Shown in pieces: positions 24,845-31,426 of a stretch of DNA of 32,815 nt; within the stretch, counting starts at the first letter, position 1; each line of letters begins with the position of its first letter. Under the pieces are notes generated by a model, which worked only from the letters and a program-made list of their open reading frames with translations, searched no databases and was not told where the DNA came from. Source of the DNA: JBKEDS01 sp047975545 (GTDB lineage Bacteria > Bacteroidota > Bacteroidia > Flavobacteriales > Flavobacteriaceae); assembly GCA_047975545.1 (NCBI GenBank), contig JBKEDS010000066.1, positions 1 to 32,815 of the forward strand, given 5' to 3'. The translations under genes were made by a program, and so were the position numbers.

Positions 24845-26164
24845 TTATTTTTTATAGTTATCGTCCCAGTTTTTTACTTTTGGGTCGTGCAATTTACCCA
24901 ACGACTTTGCCACCAATACCGAAACGGTGGCATCGCCCGTAACGTTTACTACCGTTCGGCACATATCCAAAGGCCTGTCGACTGCAAAAATAAGCGCCAA
25001 GCCAATGGGCAACAATTCGGTGGGAAAATCGATGCTTTCCAATACAATAACCAGCATAACCATACCGGCACTTGGTACGGCTGCACTTCCTATCGATGCA
25101 ATTAATGCGGTAGCTATTATAAGCAATTGGTTGGAAAAGGTTAAGCCATCCGGCCAAAGAACCTGCATGATAAACACTGCGGCAATGCCTTGGTACAGGC
25201 TGGTACCATCCATGTTAACGGTAGCACCTACGGGCAGTACAAAACCAGCAACTTCTTTATCTACCCCAACGTGTTCCTCGACCCGCTCCATGGTTACGGG
25301 CAATGTGGCCGCACTGGAACTGGTTGAAAAGGCCAACAACTGCGCCGGGCTTATTTCCTTTAAAAACCACGCGGGCGATTTTTTTGCAAATATTTTAATA
25401 AGAAGCAAATAAAAACAAATCATAAGGATTAAGCCGCCCACCACGCAAAAGGCGTAATACAGGAGTTTTACCAATATTTCGGTATCGTCGAAGGCTATAA
25501 TAACATTGGCCAATAGGGCGAAAACGGCGTAGGGCGCAAACAGCATGATTAAATCGACCATTTTCATAACGACTTCGTTAAGCGAGTCGAAAAACTTTAC
25601 TAACGGCCTTGCCTTTTTTTCGGGTATTAACAACAGGCAAATGCCAACAAACAGGGCGAAAAAAATAACCTGGAGCATGGATGCCTCGGCAAAGGATTGA
25701 AAAATATTGCTCGGAAAAATATCGACCAAAGGCTGTAAGGGACCGGCATCCTTTTGGGCACTGGCTTTTTCCAGTTTATCGACAACCCCGGCGTCGTTTA
25801 CGTATTTTAGTTTTATTTTTTCGATGGTGTCCTGCGGCATGCCCGCACCGGGCTTAACGGTATTTACGATGGCCAAACCAATAATAATGGCAACTATTGT
25901 GGTTGCCATGTAAATTGAAATGGTACGCAGGCCCATGGATTTTATTTTGGAAATGTCCTTTAAATCGGATACGCCCTTTATTAGCGATGCCAATATTAAC
26001 GGTACGGCAATTAACTTTAGAAGGTTGATAAAAATAGTGCCGAAAGGCGCAACCCAGTTGGTTACAAAGGTTTTGCCGCCCTCGACCGTATTGAGTACAA
26101 ACCCGAACAGGATACCGAGTACCATGCCTATTATTATTTTCCAGTGCAGTGCCAGTTTTTTCAT
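24845..26164 (-). CDS. Dicarboxylate/amino acid:cation symporter
   Basis: The 439-residue inner-membrane protein of the DAACS (GltP/DctA) family co-transports glutamate, aspartate or C4-dicarboxylates with protons or Na+. The HP1 serine-rich tip is visible as FSTSSSAATLPVT and the TM7 motif as NMDGTSLYQG, followed by the conserved AVDRPLDMCRTVVNVTGD segment of TM8. Which substrate cannot be told from these motifs alone. The start codon at 26164 lies inside a CGTAAAT tandem repeat. It is first in a tightly packed four-gene operon. Confidence 0.92.
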   Translation of the reverse strand: MKKLALHWKIIIGMVLGILFGFVLNTVEGGKTFVTNWVAPFGTIFINLLKLIAVPLILASLIKGVSDLKDISKIKSMGLRTISIYMATTIVAIIIGLAIVNTVKPGAGMPQDTIEKIKLKYVNDAGVVDKLEKASAQKDAGPLQPLVDIFPSNIFQSFAEASMLQVIFFALFVGICLLLIPEKKARPLVKFFDSLNEVVMKMVDLIMLFAPYAVFALLANVIIAFDDTEILVKLLYYAFCVVGGLILMICFYLLLIKIFAKKSPAWFLKEISPAQLLAFSTSSSAATLPVTMERVEEHVGVDKEVAGFVLPVGATVNMDGTSLYQGIAAVFIMQVLWPDGLTFSNQLLIIATALIASIGSAAVPSAGMVMLVIVLESIDFPTELLPIGLALIFAVDRPLDMCRTVVNVTGDATVSVLVAKSLGKLHDPKVKNWDDNYKK

Positions 26165-26213
26165 TTACGATTTACGTTTTTGGATTTACGATTTTGTCCA
26201 GGTCAGGTTTACG
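26163..26213 (-). repeat. ATTTACG tandem repeat overlapping the symporter start codon
   Basis: ATTTACG occurs at 26163-26169, 26170-26176 and 26184-26190 on plus, with GTTTACG at 26207-26213. In the gene's direction this reads CGTAAATCGTAAATG, so the ATG is part of the array. Confidence 0.7.
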
Positions 26214-26258
26214 GTTTTTGGGCTTGGGACTAAAGTTAACAAATATTATTGAACCTTA

Positions 26259-26407
26259 GGGCTGGTTTAGCCCCGATTGTAGCGGCATCCTTTTATGCCC
26301 AAAAATGGCTACACAAACATGCTTTTACATGGAACGCCCCCTTGCTTTTTAAAGATGCCGAAACAAGTCCGGCATAAAAGATATAGCGAAAAGCGGGAAA
26401 CAGCTAC
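26259..26407 (+). repeat. Structured intergenic element, copy B
   Basis: The strands CTTTTATGCC (26290-26299) and GGCATAAAAG (26371-26380) form a perfect 10-bp stem. They are preceded by GATTGTAGCGGCATC and followed by ATATAGCGAAAAGCGGGAAACAGC, the same asymmetric arms as in copy A (2466-2589). A small hairpin GGGCT/AGCCC sits at the left end. The right end touches the aroC stop codon (26404-26406). The 239-base gap between aroC and the symporter contains nothing else except the ATTTACG repeat. Confidence 0.55.
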
Positions 26408-27468
26408 AAATAAACGGCTTTGTTCTGCAAGGCAAAATCGGCTATTACCAGTGCGGCCATGGCCTCGACAATGGGTACGGCGCGCGGCACTACGCAGGGG
26501 TCGTGGCGGCCTTTGCCGTGCATTTTTACTACTTTGCCTTGTTTGTCGATGGTTTCGTATTCCTGTATTAGGGTGGCTACGGGCTTAAAGGCCACGTTAA
26601 AGTAAATGTCCATGCCATTGCTTATGCCGCCCTGGATGCCACCCGAAAAGTTGGTTTTTGTGGTGCCATTGGGGTTAAAGGCGTCGTTGTGGTTGCTTCC
26701 AAACATGGTGCTGCCGTGGAAACCGCTGCCGTACTCGAAGCCTTTTACGGCGTTTATGGACAGCATGGCCATGCCGAGTTGGGCGTGCAGTTTGTTAAAA
26801 ACGGGCTCGCCCAAACCTATGGGCACGTTTTTTATTACGCAGGTTACAATGCCGCCAACGGTATCGCCCTTGCTGCGTACATCCTTTATGTAGGCTTCCA
26901 TTTTTGTGGCCATTTCGGTATCGGGACAGCGCACTATATTGGTTTCGGTTTGCGCTAAATTTAACTGCGTGTAGGGTTTGCTTAGTTGCAGTGGGCCTAC
27001 GCCCGATACATAGGCGGTTATTTCTATATTCTTTAGTATTTGCCTGGCCACGGCCCCGGCTACGACACGGCAAGCGGTTTCGCGGGCCGAACTGCGCCCG
27101 CCACCGCGATAGTCGCGAAAGCCGTATTTTTTATCGTAGGTGTAATCGGCATGACTGGGGCGGTAACTGTCCTTTATATGCGAGTAGTCGTGCGATTTTT
27201 GGTTGGTGTTTTCGATTATAAAGCCAATGGAGGTTCCTGTGGTTTTGCCCTCGAAAATACCCGAAAGGAATTTTACGGTATCGGGTTCCTTACGCTGGGT
27301 TACTATGGCCGATTGCCCCGGTTTGCGCCTGTCGAGTTCTTGTTGGACGGCGCTTAAATCGAGTGCGATGCCCGGTGGGCAACCGTCTATTACGCCGCCC
27401 AATGCGGGGCCGTGCGATTCGCCAAAAGTGGTTAGGGTAAATAGTTTTCCAAAGGTGTTGCCTGCCAT
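26404..27468 (-). CDS. aroC: Chorismate synthase
   Basis: The 354-residue enzyme makes chorismate from 5-enolpyruvylshikimate-3-phosphate with reduced FMN, the last shikimate-pathway step. The three family signatures are seen: GESHGPALGGVIDGCPPG (16-33), GFRDYRGGGRSSARETA with the preceding RPSHADYTY, and RHDPCVVPRAVPIVEAMAAL near the C-terminus. Length is normal. It has no tight partner; the gap on its start side (27469-27741) begins an accessory segment. Confidence 0.96.
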   Translation of the reverse strand: MAGNTFGKLFTLTTFGESHGPALGGVIDGCPPGIALDLSAVQQELDRRKPGQSAIVTQRKEPDTVKFLSGIFEGKTTGTSIGFIIENTNQKSHDYSHIKDSYRPSHADYTYDKKYGFRDYRGGGRSSARETACRVVAGAVARQILKNIEITAYVSGVGPLQLSKPYTQLNLAQTETNIVRCPDTEMATKMEAYIKDVRSKGDTVGGIVTCVIKNVPIGLGEPVFNKLHAQLGMAMLSINAVKGFEYGSGFHGSTMFGSNHNDAFNPNGTTKTNFSGGIQGGISNGMDIYFNVAFKPVATLIQEYETIDKQGKVVKMHGKGRHDPCVVPRAVPIVEAMAALVIADFALQNKAVYL

Positions 27469-27474
27469 AGTTTA

Positions 27475-27741
27475 AATTTTACCGCTAAGGTAAATTTATT
27501 ATTAGAGATACGAAAATGAAACACACACTTATTCGGGGCAAACTTATACTTTTTACAAGGTTAAGTGCCAAACCTTGGGCAAAACAAATGTTTGGAATTT
27601 TTCGGAAACCTGGGCGAAAACAGGACTTTATAAATGTTGGCTATCGATTTTTAGAATACTTAATAACTACAAAAACGGTTCGAATTTATACCAAAACCGC
27701 TATTGCTTTTATACAATGTTGTAAGCTGGCCTTTTCCTTTT
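27475..27741. other. Noncoding boundary segment before the accessory module
   Basis: This 267-base stretch carries no recognisable gene; a 77-residue plus-strand frame at 27516-27749 looks like noise (basic, no domain, no promoter). Near its right edge stands ACAATGTTGTAAGC (27713-27726), containing the small palindrome ACAA-TG-TTGT. The base composition changes to the AT-richer accessory genes just beyond. A former recombination site or island edge is my inference. Confidence 0.35.
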
Positions 27742-28347
27742 TTATGTGATCATTTCGTGTTCAGGACAGTCCATTCTGATTTCTGATTCGGCGAGCTTTG
27801 TTTTCAGTAAATTGCAATAATGTATTCCGTTTTCGGGATTATAATATGAACACGTAAAACACATTCTTTGAATGGTAATGATACCTGATTTGTTTAAATC
27901 ATAAATGAGTTTCAATAAGCCATTAAGCATTGCGGTTTTTTGTTCTTGTGTCAGTTTTTCAATGGGTTGTTCAATTGAAGAAGCAAAGAATGATGCTTTT
28001 CTCGCTATTTTGTTTCCTTCATTGGTAAGTGAAAGAGTATAGCTTCTCGTGTCATTAGGGTCTATTTCTTTGGTAACTAATTCTTTAGTAAGTAAAACTC
28101 TAACGCTATCGCTAATAGTAGCTTTTGTCATATTGAATTCATCCGATAAATAACTCACTTTGCATTTTTCCAAGGCGTGAAATTGAATAAAAATTAAAAT
28201 TTGAATTTGGATAGGACTTAATGAGTTTTCTTTACTTTCATTCCATAGCAATACTCTGAATGCTTCCGAAATTCGCTCCAAAGCAGCTACAATTCTGCTT
28301 TCAATTTTTTGGTTTTGCTCGTTTAAATTAAAAGATGAATGATTCAT
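27742..28347 (-). CDS. MarR-family regulator with C-terminal cysteine cluster
   Basis: The 201-residue protein has a winged-helix MarR core at about residues 15-150: recognition region LSDEFNMTKATISDSVRVLL at 67-86 and wing DPNDTRSYTLSLT at 96-108. Beyond it lies an extra tail with C163-x2-C166, C178 (HYC) and C194-P-E-H197, spaced like a metal or thiol site. MarR proteins usually are ligand- or oxidant-sensing repressors. The gene starts directly at the stop of the DUF2024 gene (28348), so both share a transcript. A 13-bp palindrome repeated upstream of the module's genes is its probable operator (inference). Confidence 0.88.
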   Translation of the reverse strand: MNHSSFNLNEQNQKIESRIVAALERISEAFRVLLWNESKENSLSPIQIQILIFIQFHALEKCKVSYLSDEFNMTKATISDSVRVLLTKELVTKEIDPNDTRSYTLSLTNEGNKIARKASFFASSIEQPIEKLTQEQKTAMLNGLLKLIYDLNKSGIITIQRMCFTCSYYNPENGIHYCNLLKTKLAESEIRMDCPEHEMIT

Positions 28348-28611
28348 TTATTTACAGTTTTCCATTTCAATAATAAAATACCCTTTTTGTTTTATTTCTG
28401 TTTCCCATTGAGGTCTTACGGTTTCAATGTGGCAAAAGCTACATTCTTTTGATGTTAAGGGTTGGCCGTCTTGTTCTTTGGATTTTAGATAATCTCTGCC
28501 ATAACTGTAAATTATTGCAGGGTCTTTAATTTCTTCGGGAGCGATAATGTCAAAATGCATTACGTTACCGTCTTTTTTTGTTACATAGGTGTCCCAAACT
28601 GCTACTTTCAT
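28348..28611 (-). CDS. DUF2024 family protein
   Basis: The 87-residue protein begins MKVAVWDTYVTKKDGNVMHFD, the DUF2024 signature, and contains the later motif CSFCHIETVRPQWE (Cys-x2-Cys-His, about residues 57-61), a possible metal or redox pair. No function is established for the family. It is cytoplasmic, with no signal peptide. It heads the short operon with the MarR-type gene; a -7-like TATCTTTA on minus at 28651-28644 overlaps the palindrome. Confidence 0.88.
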   Translation of the reverse strand: MKVAVWDTYVTKKDGNVMHFDIIAPEEIKDPAIIYSYGRDYLKSKEQDGQPLTSKECSFCHIETVRPQWETEIKQKGYFIIEMENCK

Positions 28612-28638
28612 TTCTGTTTCTTTTGATGAAAAATAAAA

Positions 28639-28678
28639 CCCTGTAAAGATAGGAATCCTAACTTTACAGGGAAAAAAA
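28639..28678 (-). terminator. Hairpin with terminator and operator features
   Basis: CCCTGTAAAG (28639-28648) and CTTTACAGGG (28662-28671) form a perfect 10-bp stem whose top is the palindrome ATAGGA-A-TCCTAA (28649-28661). A T-rich tract follows on both strands (A-run 28672-28678 on plus, TTTTATTTTT on minus). It lies 10 bases after the stop of the secreted-protein gene, so it should end that transcript. It also lies directly upstream of the DUF2024 gene. Confidence 0.75.
28649..28661. promoter_or_regulatory. Candidate MarR operator 1
   Basis: ATAGGA-A-TCCTAA matches the TTAGGA-N-TCCTAA palindrome with one changed base. It overlaps a weak -7 box (TATCTTTA, minus) of the DUF2024-marR operon, which would allow autoregulation. 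Confidence 0.5.
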
Positions 28679-28680
28679 TA

Positions 28681-29397
28681 TTACTTTACTTTATAGGGTA
28701 ATGACAAATCGCCACTTGCCACAGAGTAAACTTTGTAAACGCCAAGCATTGGTTTGTCACCGCCTGTATTTACTTGCATAAAAGCCGCAACTCCGTCATA
28801 GGAAAAGTCTGTTTTGTTGTTCATTCGATAACCGGGAACAACCACTCTTATTGTGTTTCCTTTTGTGATGACCTGAAAACCCGGTGAGTCCATATACATT
28901 GGCATTCCGGGATTGGTTGGTGGTAAAACCACGGTCGTGTCTTTTGGGTCAAATTGTTTAACTGCTAAACCACCTTCTACACGTTTGTCTTCATTTAGTA
29001 CCACCCAATGCGGATGCCAAATGACACCATCATTCGCATAGTCTCTGTCATTGTTTTCATCCCAAAGCGGTGTGTCGTCAAAATCAGGATGCGAAGTAAG
29101 GGCAAGAGCTACTATACCTTCGGTATCACCGAATCCAACATCCGTTGGTTTTAAAGTAGTTGGAAAAACGTATCCCAAAACAGGTGCTCCACTTAGTTGT
29201 CCTGCTGGAGTTGGTGTTGTTTTTCCTGCTGTTCCTTTTACGGTTATTTCCCAAATGGTTGCTGCAATGTCACCCGAGTGTTTTACGCTTACACTTTTTA
29301 TTTGAAAATCGTCATTGTTGTAGTTTCCACATTTATCGCAAGCATAGCTTTGAACTGTGAAAAGCAAAAGTCCGAGAAGAAGAAATAATTGTTTCAT
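28681..29397 (-). CDS. Secreted protein of unknown function in the MarR module
   Basis: The 238-residue protein has a signal peptide (MKQLFLLLGLLLFTVQSYA) cleaved probably after SYA; the mature form starts with a Cys pair in CDKCGNYN. The remainder is beta-rich with many Asp, Gly and Pro residues, and two His in IWHPHWVVLNED (about residues 126-137). Neither lipobox order nor membrane anchor is evident. I do not recognise a family with known function. It stands 79 bases downstream of the small thioredoxin-like gene on the same strand, with its own copy of the palindrome upstream (29447-29459), and ends in the hairpin terminator at 28639-28678. Confidence 0.75.
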   Translation of the reverse strand: MKQLFLLLGLLLFTVQSYACDKCGNYNNDDFQIKSVSVKHSGDIAATIWEITVKGTAGKTTPTPAGQLSGAPVLGYVFPTTLKPTDVGFGDTEGIVALALTSHPDFDDTPLWDENNDRDYANDGVIWHPHWVVLNEDKRVEGGLAVKQFDPKDTTVVLPPTNPGMPMYMDSPGFQVITKGNTIRVVVPGYRMNNKTDFSYDGVAAFMQVNTGGDKPMLGVYKVYSVASGDLSLPYKVK

Positions 29398-29446
29398 TTT
29401 TTAGAATTTTAATGGTTAAAAATTAAGTTAGAAGCCCCAATGTAAA

Positions 29447-29459
29447 TTAGGACTCCTAA
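29447..29459. promoter_or_regulatory. Candidate MarR operator 2
   Basis: TTAGGA-C-TCCTAA is a perfect odd-length palindrome in the 79-base gap before the secreted-protein gene, about 50 bases from its start. No good -7 box is visible beside it. Confidence 0.5.
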
Positions 29460-29476
29460 CATTTTTAAAGAAATTT

Positions 29477-29710
29477 TTAGCCTTTTACATCAGCCATAGA
29501 TGCACCAAAGTTAATGTGAAGCACATTCCCATTAGGTGTTACCAAAGCAGGAACAGATTTTACACCTGCTTTTTCTGCTTCATCAATTCTTGATTTGTCG
29601 TTACCAAAGTGAACTACTTCAACTTTGTCTGAACCTAAAAGGTTAATGATGTCGTGTTCTGCACTTACGCATACTGGACATCCTGCGTGATAGAAAATTG
29701 ATTTTGCCAT
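29477..29710 (-). CDS. Small thioredoxin-like protein with CPVC motif
   Basis: About 77 residues, starting at MAKSIFYHAGCPVCVSAEHD. The ATG at 29710 is preferred over one at 29740, which would lie only a few bases from the likely transcription start. The redox motif CPVC (Cys11, Cys14) follows the first strand, and the cis-proline turn is visible in SVPALVTPNG. It is shorter than thioredoxin (about 105) and close to a minimal glutaredoxin-like fold. It would reduce or oxidise a disulfide partner in the cytoplasm; the partner is unknown. It is first gene of the right part of the MarR module, with a perfect -7 box and a half-matching operator upstream. Confidence 0.85.
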   Translation of the reverse strand: MAKSIFYHAGCPVCVSAEHDIINLLGSDKVEVVHFGNDKSRIDEAEKAGVKSVPALVTPNGNVLHINFGASMADVKG

Positions 29711-29751
29711 TTTTATATGTATTTTATTGTTGCTTGGCATTATTGCTGATA

Positions 29752-29773
29752 CAAATATAGTAATGATTCCTAA
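29752..29773 (-). promoter_or_regulatory. Promoter and candidate MarR operator 3 of the thioredoxin-like gene
   Basis: On minus, TATATTTG (29759-29752) is a perfect -7 box. Separated from it by one base is TTAGGA-A-TCATTA (29773-29761), an imperfect copy of the palindrome. A protein bound there would cover the promoter spacer. The leader from the likely start to the ATG is about 35 bases. Confidence 0.6.
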
Positions 29774-29811
29774 CTAATTGGGTTGTTTTGAAAATTTATT
29801 ACTTGAATATA

Positions 29812-30478
29812 TTAAAAGTTATTGATAATAAGCTTGCTCTTGGTATCCTCCTTGATATGGTTCTTGTACCCAAAATAGCTGGCGCTGTTTTTCCTTGTCC
29901 ACCTGGCATCGGTGTCCTTTTGGGACAGTTTGTGCGGTTTGTCCTTGAAACCCTCGGGGATTTCCCCCGATTTTATCTGTTTGTTTTCAGCCTTGCTGTT
30001 GTGCTGCTTGGGTACTTCCACAAAACTTGCGTCCACTATTTTGCCCTGGTGGGCTACAAGATCCAAGGCTTCCAACGAACCTATAACAGGTCGAAAAGGG
30101 GCTCGGTCAAGTCCAAATCCACCAGGCGTTCCCTGAAGTTCCAAACGGTCTTGCTGTCGGGTATGTCGTCGGATATGGTTAAGTCCAAAAAGCGCATAAA
30201 GCTCATCCTGTCGTTGATTTGGTACTCCGCCTGGTCGCCCGAAAGGTTGTAGAATCGTTGCAGTATTAAAATCTTGAAAAGCAGGACGTAATCGTAGGGC
30301 GGCTTGCCGCCCTTCCCTTTGGGCGCCTTGGCCAGGTTGTCCTCCAAAATGGTACGGAATTGCTCGAAGCCTATACCCGTTTTTAGTTTTTCCAAGGAGT
30401 CGCCAATTGGCTTAGCTTGCTCAATCTTATATCTTGGTCAAAAAAGCCGTAGTCCCGGTGTCGTTTATAGCGTTTCAT
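29812..30478 (-). pseudogene. Decayed IS5-type transposase
   Basis: Translation from ATG 30478 gives KRYKRHRDYGFFDQDIRLSKL, then loses frame near 30405, where one G appears missing. A second frame (30395-30081, GIGFEQFRTILEDNLAKAPKGKGGKPPYDYVLLFK in outline) carries the N-terminal DUF772-like domain of IS5 transposases. Frame is lost again near 30085, apparently one T missing. A third frame continues LVAHQGKIVDASFVEVPKQ, with the first catalytic Asp in VDAS. It stops at 29812 soon after YFGYKNHIKEDTKSKLI, where the homology ends, so the catalytic C-terminus is deleted. The protein cannot be functional. Longer plus-strand frames across it are shadows. Confidence 0.85.
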
Positions 30479-30550
30479 ATGGGGTTAAACTACCCATAAA
30501 TACTGATAAATGTTATTTTTTTTATGTTTTTAGTTTTTAGAGGTGCCCTA
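29824..30550 (-). mobile_element. Remnant of an IS5-family insertion sequence
   Basis: The transposase remnant plus its upstream flank up to about 30550, where GGGCACCTCT on minus (30548-30539) may be the element's terminus. No matching inverted repeat is seen at the truncated left side near 29824. It separates the MarR module from cvfB. Confidence 0.55.
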
Positions 30551-30574
30551 AAAAGAATAAAACCGAATTATTGT

Positions 30575-30582
30575 TAACTTTG
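30575..30582 (+). promoter_or_regulatory. -7 box of cvfB-mnmE
   Basis: TAACTTTG fits TAnnTTTG but ends only 4 bases before the cvfB ATG (30587), so the transcript would start at or next to the start codon. The upstream flank belongs to the IS remnant. Confidence 0.45.
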
Positions 30583-30586
30583 CCCC

Positions 30587-31426
30587 ATGATACACATAGG
30601 AAAAATTAACACGCTGGAAATCCTGCGCGAAACCAACCACGGCATATATTTGGTAGATAGCGATAACAACGAAGTGCTGCTACCAAACCGTTACGTACCC
30701 CAAACATTTAAAATTTGGGACAAGTTAGATGTTTTTGTGTATCTGGACAACGAAGAGCGCCCCGTTGCCACAACCGATATGCCCTATATAAAGCGTAACG
30801 AATTTGCAGTATTGCGTTGTAGCGAAGTTAACGAGTACGGTGCTTTTCTTGATTGGGGCTTGGTAAAGCAACTATTTTGCCCGTTTAAGGAACAAGCCTT
30901 TAAAATGAAACCTAAAGGCTGGTATTTAGTGTATTGTTATCTGGACGAGAAAACCGAAAGACTCGTTGCCTCAAGTAAAACCAACCGTTTTTTAAGTAAT
31001 AAGGAACTTACCGTAAAACAGTTCGATGAGGTCGATTTAATCGTGTCGCACCCATCCGAAATGGGTATGAACGTTATTGTAAACCAAAAACACACTGGGT
31101 TAATTTATAAAGACCAGATTTTTACCGAACTAAGCATAGGCGATAAATTAAAAGGCATTGTTAAAAAAATACGCCCCGGAAATAAATTGGATATTACCCT
31201 GGGGCAAATAGGTTATCGAAATATTGAACCTAACGCCCAACGTATCCTTCAAGAACTTGAAGACAATAGCGGTTTTTTGGATTTAACCGATAAATCCGAT
31301 TCCGAAATCATAAAGGAACAGCTTCAAATGAGTAAAAAAAGTTTTAAAAAAGCTGTGGGAGCCTTGTACAAGGACAAAAAAATAACAATAAAACCGGACG
31401 GTATTTATTTAGTTCAGCATGATTAA
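30587..31426 (+). CDS. cvfB: CvfB-like S1 RNA-binding protein
   Basis: The 279-residue protein matches CvfB/YitL: successive S1-like domains (residues 1-65, 68-135, 145-210: IGKINTLEILRETNHGIYL, VLRCSEVNEYGAFLDWGL, LKGIVKKIRPGNKLDITLG) and a C-terminal winged-helix region (about 220-279) with LDLTDKSDSEIIKEQLQMSKKSFKKAVGALYKDKKI in outline. In Gram-positive bacteria CvfB affects virulence gene expression; the role in Bacteroidota is unknown. The ATG fits the family N-terminus and lies almost at the predicted transcription start. mnmE begins inside its last codons (8-base overlap). Confidence 0.9.
   Translation: MIHIGKINTLEILRETNHGIYLVDSDNNEVLLPNRYVPQTFKIWDKLDVFVYLDNEERPVATTDMPYIKRNEFAVLRCSEVNEYGAFLDWGLVKQLFCPFKEQAFKMKPKGWYLVYCYLDEKTERLVASSKTNRFLSNKELTVKQFDEVDLIVSHPSEMGMNVIVNQKHTGLIYKDQIFTELSIGDKLKGIVKKIRPGNKLDITLGQIGYRNIEPNAQRILQELEDNSGFLDLTDKSDSEIIKEQLQMSKKSFKKAVGALYKDKKITIKPDGIYLVQHD

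Noticed and set aside
27516..27749. 77-residue plus-strand frame between aroC and the MarR gene
   Set aside because: No family, promoter or codon pattern supports it; it overlaps the end of the MarR gene on the other strand.
29788..30252. 154-residue plus-strand frame
   Set aside because: Shadow of the decayed IS5-type transposase on the minus strand.
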